A stretch of DNA of 64,000 nt from Bacillus mycoides. Lineage in GTDB: Bacteria > Bacillota > Bacilli > Bacillales > Bacillaceae_G. Location: positions 1 through 64,000 of the forward strand of contig NZ_LXLV01000027.1 of NCBI RefSeq assembly GCF_001757995.1, written 5' to 3'. The translations under genes and the position numbers were made by a program. This document shows, one piece after another, positions 16,136 through 23,607 of the stretch (positions are counted from its first letter, which is position 1; each line of letters begins with the position of its first letter). A model generated the notes under the pieces. That model was not told where the DNA came from. It saw nothing but the letters and a program-made list of their open reading frames with translations, and ran no database searches.

Positions 16136-17401
16136 GTGTATGACTACTCAATTTTTCCAAATCGAATTGTTTTATGTGTAGATCTTCGTAGCTTTTATGC
16201 AAGTGTGTCCTGTATCAAGATGGGATTAGACCCACTGCATACAAAATTAGCTGTAGTCGGTGATGTTAACAGAAATGGATCCATAGTCCTAGCCGCAACT
16301 CCACCATTAAAAGCAATGGGTGTAAAGAAGATGGCAAGGCTATACGAGATCCCTCGACAAAAGGACATTCTTGTTGTGAATCCAATTATGGGAACTTATA
16401 TTAAGTGCTCCAATTACATAACGAAGTTGGCTCTGCAATATGTTCCTATGGAAGACTTTCATCAATACAGCATCGATGAATTCTTTATGGATATTACAAA
16501 TAGTATCCATCTGTTTGCAGATAATCCATATGAATTCGCATTGAAATTCAAACGTGAAATATATGAGAAAACAAGAATTGAGTGCACGATTGGGATTGGA
16601 CCGAATCCTTTAATGAGTAAGATCGCTTTAGATGTGGAAGCGAAGAAGACCAAAGACTGCATCGCATATTGGAAGTACGAAGATGTATCCATAAAATTAT
16701 GGCCGATACGACCACTTAGTAAGTTTTGGGGAATTTCGAGTAAAACAGAAATAAAGTTAAATCGAAAAGGAATACATTCAATTGGAGACTTAGCGCAATA
16801 CCCGCTCAAATACTTAAAACAAAGTTTTGGAATTTTGGGCGAAGAATTACACTTACATAGCAACGGCATTGATTTTAGCCGCATTGCAGAAAAATACATA
16901 CCCGCAACAACTTCAATTGGTAAAAGCCAAATACTCATGCGTGATTACACAATAGAAGAATTTCCGATTATCCTTCTGGAGCATATCGAGGAAGTTTGCT
17001 ATCGGCTAAGAAGACATAATAAACTTGCTCAAACCATACAATTTTCCATTGGTTATAGTAAAAATTACGCTGGCGGTTTCAGGAAAACTCACACTTTGAA
17101 CCGACCTACCAATTTAACAATGGATATTTATCGTATTTGTACATACTTTTTACATGAGTTATATACGGGTGAACCCATTAGATCGATTAATGTTTCTTTA
17201 ACTAACTTAATTAATGAAGGTGAAGAACAAATCTCTCTTTTCGATAACATCATACAACGAGAAAAAGAAATGAAATTAACGAAGGTAATGGATGAAATAC
17301 GTACTAAATTTGGCAAGAACAGCATTTTAAGAGGAATTTCTTATACAAATAGTGCAACAACAAGATACAGAAACACACTGTTAGGAGGACACAAAGCATG
17401 A
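16136..17401 (+). CDS. uvrX: Y-family DNA polymerase, UvrX type
   Basis: 421 residues of an ImpB/MucB/SamB-type error-prone polymerase. Catalytic acidic residues are visible in VLCVDLRSFYASVSC (start) and YSIDEFFMDIT (~111-121); the helix-hairpin-helix region is FWGISSKTEIKLNRKGIHSIGDL (~200). The little-finger domain follows. GTG start 16136 follows GGGAGG. It lies downstream of LexA boxes and its stop overlaps the yolD start (ATGA). It performs translesion synthesis after SOS induction, and such genes are typical of Bacillus plasmids and SP-beta-like phages. The gene itself is intact although its operon partner is split. Confidence 0.92.
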   Translation: MYDYSIFPNRIVLCVDLRSFYASVSCIKMGLDPLHTKLAVVGDVNRNGSIVLAATPPLKAMGVKKMARLYEIPRQKDILVVNPIMGTYIKCSNYITKLALQYVPMEDFHQYSIDEFFMDITNSIHLFADNPYEFALKFKREIYEKTRIECTIGIGPNPLMSKIALDVEAKKTKDCIAYWKYEDVSIKLWPIRPLSKFWGISSKTEIKLNRKGIHSIGDLAQYPLKYLKQSFGILGEELHLHSNGIDFSRIAEKYIPATTSIGKSQILMRDYTIEEFPIILLEHIEEVCYRLRRHNKLAQTIQFSIGYSKNYAGGFRKTHTLNRPTNLTMDIYRICTYFLHELYTGEPIRSINVSLTNLINEGEEQISLFDNIIQREKEMKLTKVMDEIRTKFGKNSILRGISYTNSATTRYRNTLLGGHKA

Positions 17402-17466
17402 ACAACACTAATATGCCAAAAGGAAGAGGAATGGTAAAATGGACTCCATTTATTATCAAGACCTAA
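17398..17466 (+). pseudogene. yolD: YolD-like gene, 5' part (interrupted by Tn554-like element)
   Basis: MNNTNMPKGRGMVKWTPF is the conserved start of YolD-like proteins, which regularly follow uvrX. After TPF the frame enters the transposon and stops four codons later. The remainder is found at 27057-27350. Joining the two across CCATT restores KWTPFAAMPEQFAGI and a protein of about 113 residues. Confidence 0.85.
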
Positions 17467-17490
17467 ATCAAAAAAACACTTAAAATACCA

Positions 17491-17530
17491 ATCTCCTAAC
17501 ATATTATATATGACTAATATGTTAGGAGAT
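17491..17530. terminator. Strong hairpin just inside the transposon end
   Basis: Perfect 16-bp arms (ATCTCCTAACATATTA and complement) around an 8-base loop, 40 bases inside the element. It would stop transcription from the uvrX promoter entering the cargo, and cargo transcription leaving. It may also take part in end recognition. Confidence 0.7.
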
Positions 17531-17605
17531 TTCATTTTGGGTAATGGAGTCACATTTAATTAGTTATGTTAAAAAGCAATTAGGATAACTTTTTCTAAAA
17601 ACGTA

Positions 17606-18127
17606 TTAAGCGCTAGGCATCGGTGTTGGGGTTGCGTTTATACCTTCGTTCTTATATTGTTTGTCGATGTATTCACGAATTTCTAAAGTAGAGGCTCCAT
17701 TTTGTTTCATTAAAACGGCTTGGAAAGCAATATCTACACAAGCAGCTTGACTCATCGCATGTGATTCCCATGTAACTTCACCGTTCTCTTTAATTTCACG
17801 GATAAAACAATCTTTATTGCTTTTATGGTCGGAGTTTTCGTCACACCAACAGTAACAAGGAATCCATTGTAAGAGTTCGGTGTCTTTTCCTACCATCCCA
17901 TAAATTTGAGAGACTTGTCCATTTGTGGTTGATGATAAAAAAGAAGGAAGAGTTTCTATATTAGCTGTTGTTTCTAGAGTATCGCCTTTAAAATGTTCAC
18001 CTTTATTTTTGGTTTCTTGTAACTGATTTTGTGTGTTTTTTTTACTAGTCGGTGATGAATCAGTAACGGAACTACAGCCGATTAATAGGCTTACTAATAA
18101 AACTATAGGTATGATCTTTGACATCAT
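17606..18127 (-). CDS. PCYCGC-motif lipoprotein
   Basis: 173 residues with a lipoprotein signal (VLLVSLLIGCSS, lipobox Cys ~18). The conserved core is WIPCYCWCDENSDHKSNKDCF with five cysteines, matching the PCYCGC family, here with PCYCWC. A second conserved part is AACVDIAFQAVLMKQNGAS. These proteins accompany BdbC/BdbD/Sco-type genes and are thought to be metal- or redox-linked extracytoplasmic factors. It is the last gene of the transposon cargo. Its exact role is unknown. Confidence 0.8.
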   Translation of the reverse strand: MMSKIIPIVLLVSLLIGCSSVTDSSPTSKKNTQNQLQETKNKGEHFKGDTLETTANIETLPSFLSSTTNGQVSQIYGMVGKDTELLQWIPCYCWCDENSDHKSNKDCFIREIKENGEVTWESHAMSQAACVDIAFQAVLMKQNGASTLEIREYIDKQYKNEGINATPTPMPSA

Positions 18128-18186
18128 ACTGTCTCCTCTCTGTAGAAACTCCTTTATAGGTGATGCTTCGGTTTACATGTTTTTTA

Positions 18187-18624
18187 TTAATTCGTTTTTG
18201 ATCTCGTTAACAACATAAACAAAGTAATCATACAAAAAGCAATTAAAGCTAAAAATGGGATTGTGATAAAACCTAGCCAATTAATGTAATCAACATTACA
18301 AGGGACACCTTGGACGCATGGATTAATCTCTGAAACACCAGGGATTTTTTGTATTGCATAGTGATAAAGTGAAATACTTCCACCGATAACAGAAATTGGT
18401 AATACATATTTTTTAATGTTCTTTTCATTATAAAACGTGGCAATGCCTAAAATAATACAAAGCGGATACATCATTATTCGTTGGAACCAACACAATTCAC
18501 ATGGTATGAACCCAAGAATCTCACTAAAAAACAGGCTACCTAGTGTAGCAATCATTGAAACAATCCATGCCATATATAAGGTGTAATTACGCCATTCAAA
18601 GTTCTTTTTTGTTGTATTCATCAT
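18187..18624 (-). CDS. bdbC: DsbB-like thiol-disulfide oxidoreductase BdbC
   Basis: 145 residues, four membrane helices. The quinone-side CxxC is CELCWFQRIMMYP (~38-50) and the second pair is in the loop NPCVQGVPCNVDYINW (~102-117). BdbC reoxidises BdbD and passes electrons to quinones, allowing disulfide formation outside the membrane. It overlaps the end of bdbD by 4 bases (translational coupling). All four cysteines are present. Confidence 0.92.
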   Translation of the reverse strand: MMNTTKKNFEWRNYTLYMAWIVSMIATLGSLFFSEILGFIPCELCWFQRIMMYPLCIILGIATFYNEKNIKKYVLPISVIGGSISLYHYAIQKIPGVSEINPCVQGVPCNVDYINWLGFITIPFLALIAFCMITLFMLLTRSKTN

Positions 18625-19301
18625 TTCTTTTCCTTCAATGCTTTTTCAATTAAATTTTTGATTTGTTCATAATCATAAGGATCAGATAACATTGTTCCAT
18701 TCACAACAATGCTCGGTGTTTGTTCTACACCGTAGTCTTGTGTTAGTTTCTCATCTCTGTTTACTTCTTCTTGCTCTGCTTGTTTTTTCAAATCTTCTTC
18801 GAGTTGAATAGTATTAATACTTGGTGTATATGTTTTTGCAATTTCTAATAGTTTTTCAGGATTAATCCATGGATCATCGTGATTTTCTGGTTGTGCGTTA
18901 AATAGTTCTTTATGGAAGTTCCAATATGCCTGTGGGTCTTGTTTATAAACAGATTCAGCAGCTAAAGCAGACAATTTAGATTCCGTTCCGTGGAACAAAA
19001 CATTCACATATGAAAATTTAACTTTCCCTGTATCAATATAGTCTTTTTGGAGTTGAGGGAAGATACGTTCACCCCAAGCTTTACACGCAGGACACTTAAA
19101 ATCTCCAAATTCTATAATAGAGACCGGTGCATCTTCTTTTCCTAAAGTAGGTTGCTTGCCTATAGGAGGTAGATCTTTTATCACCTTATTTGTAGCAACT
19201 TTTTCTTCTTTATTTAAGATGACGAAAGCTGTAACTGCAGCGAAAATGATTAATGTGGTAATTAACAATAATTTCATGTGAGAGCCTTGTTTTTTCTTCA
19301 T
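18621..19301 (-). CDS. bdbD: DsbA-like thiol-disulfide oxidoreductase BdbD
   Basis: 226 residues. N-terminal membrane anchor (LLLITTLIIFAAVTAFVIL), then a thioredoxin fold with catalytic CPAC in FGDFKCPACKAWGERIFP (~67-84), the inserted helical DsbA domain, and cis-Pro in VEQTPSIVVNG (~191-201). It introduces disulfides into exported proteins, with BdbC as partner encoded immediately downstream. In this cargo it may mature the Cys-containing PCYCGC protein (inference). The start follows GAGGTG. Confidence 0.92.
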   Translation of the reverse strand: MKKKQGSHMKLLLITTLIIFAAVTAFVILNKEEKVATNKVIKDLPPIGKQPTLGKEDAPVSIIEFGDFKCPACKAWGERIFPQLQKDYIDTGKVKFSYVNVLFHGTESKLSALAAESVYKQDPQAYWNFHKELFNAQPENHDDPWINPEKLLEIAKTYTPSINTIQLEEDLKKQAEQEEVNRDEKLTQDYGVEQTPSIVVNGTMLSDPYDYEQIKNLIEKALKEKK

Positions 19302-19355
19302 GTAAACACCTCGAATTTTTAGAGTTTAATAGGAACATAATAAGAAGCTTTTTAG

Positions 19356-19940
19356 TTATCGAATTCGTTTAATATCACGGATGATATCTTCATATGGTGT
19401 GTTTTGAAGACCTGAATATTTCTTTACAACTTTTCCATCTTTGTCTACGAGATAGAAGCTCGTACCATGTATAACTTGTGAGTTATTTTCTGGTTTGGTT
19501 ACAAGGGTTTGGAAGTTCTTTTTTGCAAACTTTTCAATGTCTGGTCGTGTATATCCTGTTAGGAAATGAGTTCTCTTCGTATCCATTTCATAGACTTTCA
19601 TAAATTCTGTTATTTTTTCAGGTGTGTCTACTTCGGGATCTACACTGAATGATACAAACTCTACATCTTTAATTCCTTCCTCATGCAACATCTTTTGAAG
19701 TTTTGCCATATTAGCTGTCATAGGTGGACAAACTGTTTGACAACTTGTAAAGATAAAATCAACTACCCAAACTTTTTCTTTTAACTCAGATGAACCAAAC
19801 TTTTTCCCATTCTGATCTGTAAATGCAAACTTTTCTACATCCCAATCGAGTGAATCTCTTAGTTTATTATCACTACATGCTCCTAGAATCGTAATTATGG
19901 AAATAAGCATAAGTAATCCAATTACACGCATTTTTTTCAT
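19356..19940 (-). CDS. SCO1/SenC-family copper/thioredoxin-like lipoprotein
   Basis: 194 residues. Lipobox ITILGACSD (Cys ~22), then a thioredoxin fold with the Sco copper site: CQTVCPPMT (~72-80) and the distal His in IHGTSFYLVDKDG (~158). Sco proteins deliver Cu(I) to cytochrome oxidase or act as thiol reductases. Its presence beside BdbCD and CadA suggests a metal-stress or copper-delivery cassette rather than pure cadmium resistance. It is separated from bdbD by 54 bases. ATG 19940 follows AAAGGG. Confidence 0.88.
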   Translation of the reverse strand: MKKMRVIGLLMLISIITILGACSDNKLRDSLDWDVEKFAFTDQNGKKFGSSELKEKVWVVDFIFTSCQTVCPPMTANMAKLQKMLHEEGIKDVEFVSFSVDPEVDTPEKITEFMKVYEMDTKRTHFLTGYTRPDIEKFAKKNFQTLVTKPENNSQVIHGTSFYLVDKDGKVVKKYSGLQNTPYEDIIRDIKRIR

Positions 19941-19999
19941 ATGTATACCCTTTCAAAATATATTTAAGGTACGGAGCTACTAGGTAGCCCCGAATCTTA

Positions 20000-22558
20000 T
20001 TATTTGTTTCGTAATAAGCGCATACTGTTAAGGATTACAATAAGCGCAGCCCCTGTATCACTTAGTACGGCCATCCAAAGAGTAAGCCAACCTGGGAAGA
20101 TAAAGGCAAGGGCAATAAATTTAATAATCAATGAGAACCATATATTTTGTTTAATGATGTGCAATGCTTTTCGACTTAGTTTCATAGTATAAGGAAGTTT
20201 TTCAAGATTGTCTGCCATCAAGACAATATCTGCCGTTTCCATTGCTGTATCAGTTCCTGCACCACCCATGGCAATACCAAGGTTTGCGGTAGCAAGGGCA
20301 GGGGCATCATTAATACCGTCCCCGATCATAGCTACTGTTTTCCCTTCAGATTGAAGTTGTTTTACAGAATGAACCTTATCTTCTGGGAGTAAGTTAGCAA
20401 AATAACGATCTACTTTTGCTTTCTGTGCAATGTGTTCAGCTGTTCCTTCATTGTCTCCTGTTAACATAACGGTTTCACGAATACCCGCTTGTTTTAATTC
20501 TTGAATTGTTCCATAAGTAGTAGAACGAATGGAATCTGCTACTGAAATCATTCCTAAAATAACTTTGTTCGTTCCAACAAGTATCACGGTTTGACCAATT
20601 CTTTGCATCTCATGAACCGGTTCGTTCCACATTTGAAGTGAAACTCCAAAACCTTCATATAATGCTTTATTTCCAGCGTAGTATGTTTCGCCATCTATCG
20701 TTACTTGCGCACCTTTTCCTACAATGGCGCGGAAGTCTGTTCCGCTTTGGATAGAAGTTTGATGCTCTTTCGCATATGCTGTAATTGCTTTTGCAATGGG
20801 ATGATTAGAGTATTCTTCAATTGTTGCTGCGATGGATAATAATTCATCTTCAGTACAATCTAAGCTTCGTACATGCATTACTTTTGGTTTTCCTTCGGTC
20901 AATGTGCCTGTTTTATCAAATGCAATAGCATTTAATGAACCAGCAATTTCTAGAGCTGTACCACCTTTAATGAGTACACCGTTTCTTGCTGCATTTCCAA
21001 TTGCAGATACGATAGCGACTGGAGTAGAGATAACTAAAGCACAAGGACACGCAACAACAAGAAGTTCTAGTCCTTTATAAATCCATTCCATCCATTCGCC
21101 CATACCAAGAAGGGGTGGGATAATCATGACGCCAATTGCTAATACAAAAACGATAGGGGTATAGATTTTTGCGAAACGATCCACAAATGCTTCTGTGGGT
21201 GCTTTCTTTTCCTGTGCTTCTTCTACAAGGTGAATAATTCGAGATAACGTAGTATCTTCAACGAGTTTAGTTACTGTAATTTCAAGCGAACCTTCTTCAT
21301 TGATTGTTCCTGCATATACAGAGTCACCAATTTGTTTATCAATTGGGATAGACTCACCAGTTATCGGTGCTTGGTTTACAGTAGAAGTGCCTCCTATAAC
21401 TGTGCCGTCTAGTGGGATTTTTTCACCAGGCTTTACAACAATCGTTGTATTCACTGCAATATAATCTACAGATTTTTTTATAAGCTCAGTTCCAACTTTT
21501 ATCCAAGCTTCTGATGGTGCTAAATCAATTAATCCACGGATGGATTCCCGTGTACGTTCAATTGATTTGTTTTGTAGTGTTGCTCCTAATGCAAATAACC
21601 AAACAACGGTTGCGCCTTCTAGCCATTGACCAATTAATGCAGCACCAATAGCAGCCGATATCATGAGAACGTTCATATCGAGTGATTTACTTCTTATTGC
21701 ATAAAAGGCACTTTTTGCAGGTTTATAACCACCAATTATAATGCTCGCCGCATAAAGAAGTGTAATAAGAAGAGGTGGTACGTTTGTAAAGCTCCCTCCA
21801 AATCCTAGAGCTAAAAATAATCCTGAGAGAATCAAAATTGTATTTTTGGATTTTGAAACAGGTGCCGCTCCTCTACGAGTTCCTGCCAAGGAGGCTTCAA
21901 AACCTGCATTAGATACTTCTTTAATAATGTCATTTGCATTTCGATTATGACGAATTTGCATTTTTCCCGTAGCAAAACTAACTCGAACTTCCTCTACGCC
22001 GGAAACATTTTGTAGATGTTTTTCGATTGTTAAGGCACAAGCTCCGCAGTCCATGCCATCTACCACATATGTTTGTACGCCATCTCCTGTTACTTTCTGA
22101 TTATCACGAGGTGATGGGGCTTCGCATGAGCTATCACTACAACAAGAAGTTTCTGATGTTACTTCTTCTATTTGTATGGCGGATGCAGAAGAGCAACAGG
22201 AAGATACCTTTTCTGTTTTAGGTCCACAACAGGATGCAGAAGAGTTATTCTCTGTTTTCACAGTATCAGTGTTACTACTGCAACAGGAATCTTTCTTAGC
22301 AACTGGAACAATTGGGATCTCTTTTTTAGAGGAACAACATGATGTTGTTTCCTTTGTTTTTTCTATTTTCACAGTATCTTTTTCACTACTACAACATGAA
22401 GCCTCCTTAGAAGCCACGGGAACAATTGGAATTTCTTTTTTTGAAGAGCAACATGATGAATTCCCCTTCTGAGTTCCTTCTTTAGTAGGAGTTGATGAAA
22501 ATTCAATGTGAGAAGAAGTTTGACAGCAGCTCGTTTGTTTTTCTTTCTTATCTGTCAT
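20000..22558 (-). CDS. cadA: Cadmium/zinc/lead-type P1B ATPase with Cys-Cys-rich N-terminus
   Basis: 852 residues from ATG 22558, preferred because GGGAG lies upstream and the start overlaps the end of cadC by 11 bases. Order: an unusual ~145-residue N-terminus with eight Cys-Cys pairs, including two copies of SCCSSKKEIPIVPV; a heavy-metal domain with DGMDCGACALTIE; membrane helices with CPC in VACPCALVIS; phosphorylation site DKTGTLTEGKP; SNHPIAKAI; and GDGINDAPALA. It exports Cd2+, Zn2+ or Pb2+ from the cytoplasm. Typical CadA is ~710-730 residues, so the tail is an expansion. The CC repeats resemble the vicinal cysteine sites of CadC/metallothionein-like metal buffers. Confidence 0.92.
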   Translation of the reverse strand: MTDKKEKQTSCCQTSSHIEFSSTPTKEGTQKGNSSCCSSKKEIPIVPVASKEASCCSSEKDTVKIEKTKETTSCCSSKKEIPIVPVAKKDSCCSSNTDTVKTENNSSASCCGPKTEKVSSCCSSASAIQIEEVTSETSCCSDSSCEAPSPRDNQKVTGDGVQTYVVDGMDCGACALTIEKHLQNVSGVEEVRVSFATGKMQIRHNRNANDIIKEVSNAGFEASLAGTRRGAAPVSKSKNTILILSGLFLALGFGGSFTNVPPLLITLLYAASIIIGGYKPAKSAFYAIRSKSLDMNVLMISAAIGAALIGQWLEGATVVWLFALGATLQNKSIERTRESIRGLIDLAPSEAWIKVGTELIKKSVDYIAVNTTIVVKPGEKIPLDGTVIGGTSTVNQAPITGESIPIDKQIGDSVYAGTINEEGSLEITVTKLVEDTTLSRIIHLVEEAQEKKAPTEAFVDRFAKIYTPIVFVLAIGVMIIPPLLGMGEWMEWIYKGLELLVVACPCALVISTPVAIVSAIGNAARNGVLIKGGTALEIAGSLNAIAFDKTGTLTEGKPKVMHVRSLDCTEDELLSIAATIEEYSNHPIAKAITAYAKEHQTSIQSGTDFRAIVGKGAQVTIDGETYYAGNKALYEGFGVSLQMWNEPVHEMQRIGQTVILVGTNKVILGMISVADSIRSTTYGTIQELKQAGIRETVMLTGDNEGTAEHIAQKAKVDRYFANLLPEDKVHSVKQLQSEGKTVAMIGDGINDAPALATANLGIAMGGAGTDTAMETADIVLMADNLEKLPYTMKLSRKALHIIKQNIWFSLIIKFIALAFIFPGWLTLWMAVLSDTGAALIVILNSMRLLRNK

Positions 22559-22907
22559 GACAACTTTCTCCCTTTTGAGATAAACATGCATCGTTTTTAT
22601 CACATGATGCTACCTCGTTTTGAACTTCATGAAATACAACGTCAAACATTGTAAGTAACTGTTCGATTTGGGCATTTCGTAAAGAATAGTAGACATACTT
22701 TCCTTCTTGTCTGCCAAGAATAATGCCACATCCTTTTAAACAATTCAGATGTTGGGATATGTTTGATTGATTTCCGTTAATAATTTCTACAATTTCAGAT
22801 ACCGTTTTTTCCCCATCCATCATGCATTGAAGAATCTGAAGCCTTGTTTTATCAGCAAAACCACGGATAAATTTGGCTTTTATATCTAAATCATTTGTAT
22901 TGCACAA
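22548..22907 (-). CDS. cadC: ArsR/SmtB-family metal-sensing repressor (CadC-like)
   Basis: 119 residues. Winged helix with the ArsR recognition region ETVSEIVEI-like EKTVSEIVEIINGNQSNIS, then HLNCLKGCGIILGRQEGKYVYYSL. Cysteines at the N-terminus (MCNTND), in LQCMM, LNCLKGC and the C-terminal SCDKNDACLSQKGESC can bind soft metals. It should repress the cad operon until Cd/Zn/Pb binds. Two operator palindromes lie immediately upstream of the start, and its 3' end overlaps cadA. Confidence 0.9.
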   Translation of the reverse strand: MCNTNDLDIKAKFIRGFADKTRLQILQCMMDGEKTVSEIVEIINGNQSNISQHLNCLKGCGIILGRQEGKYVYYSLRNAQIEQLLTMFDVVFHEVQNEVASCDKNDACLSQKGESCHDR

Positions 22908-22925
22908 TTTTATTCACTCCAATCG

Positions 22926-22980
22926 TATTAGTAATTACTAATATGTTTATTCTTCATTCATATTAGCATTGACTAATATG
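22926..22980 (-). promoter_or_regulatory. Two operator palindromes of the cad operon
   Basis: TATTAGTAATTACTAATA (22926-22943) is a perfect 18-bp palindrome. CATATTAG-N6-CTAATATG (22959-22980) is a second one 33 bases away. Both share ATTAG/CTAAT half-sites, as expected for ArsR-type repressor sites. They flank the likely promoter of cadC. Confidence 0.7.
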
Positions 22981-23114
22981 TGTGTCAAAATAAATTAAAA
23001 AAGTCTGAAAAATACCATTCACTCAATTTTTATCCATGAAGAGTTAAGGATAAATTGGATGAAAATCCCCGAAGTATAGATATTTAAATGAAAGGAATGA
23101 GAGTAGTATCAATA

Positions 23115-23168
23115 AAAGACCGTTAATATTTTGAGCATTAGCTCTAGTATATTAACGGTCTTTATTTA
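23115..23168. terminator. Terminator between tnpC and the cad operon
   Basis: AAAGACCGTTAATAT (23115-23129) pairs perfectly with ATATTAACGGTCTTT (23149-23163), 19-base loop, then T-rich. It separates the transposition genes from the cargo promoter. The rest of 22981-23226 shows nothing further. Confidence 0.75.
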
Positions 23169-23226
23169 TTCCCCAAAAATTTAAGTATGTGCGATAAATT
23201 CAATCTTTCTATGTGCTTATATTCAT

Positions 23227-23607
23227 TTATATCTGTTTATATACGTCTGCATATGCCACTTTTAGTTGATTGCGTAATTGTTTGTTTTCTTCTTCAACTT
23301 TCTTAATTCTTCGCTTCAACGATTCAATAATTACATCTTTATTGCTGTCACTCATCTCACGTTTTATCTGTTTTGGTGTAGGGTTATGTTCTTGTTGATG
23401 GCGCAGAGTTTCAATACGCTTACGGAACTTCTGGTTGTTATATAGTGTCGCTTTAGCGATACCTGCCTCATTTGCTACGCTATTAAAATTGATATTCTGA
23501 TTGGCTCGTATGAGCCTTTGGATTGCTTCATCAACTTTTTGGGAGGTGGCTGCTTTTCTGGATGCATGAATTGCTTTTAGCTGCTCTATACGATCATAAC
23601 TAGCCAT
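23227..23607 (-). CDS. tnpC: Tn554-type accessory transposition protein TnpC
   Basis: 126 residues. The N-terminal part has an HTH-like segment (FNSVANEAGIAKATLYNNQKFRKRIE) and the C-terminus is a coiled coil (LKRRIKKVEEENKQLRNQLK). This layout and the position after two tyrosine recombinases match TnpC of Tn554, which promotes frequency and orientation specificity of insertion. It overlaps the end of tnpB by 8 bases. Confidence 0.82.
   Translation of the reverse strand: MASYDRIEQLKAIHASRKAATSQKVDEAIQRLIRANQNINFNSVANEAGIAKATLYNNQKFRKRIETLRHQQEHNPTPKQIKREMSDSNKDVIIESLKRRIKKVEEENKQLRNQLKVAYADVYKQI

Noticed and set aside
16462-16938. A 158-codon minus-strand frame within uvrX.
   Set aside because: It is antisense to the catalytic region of a well-conserved polymerase.
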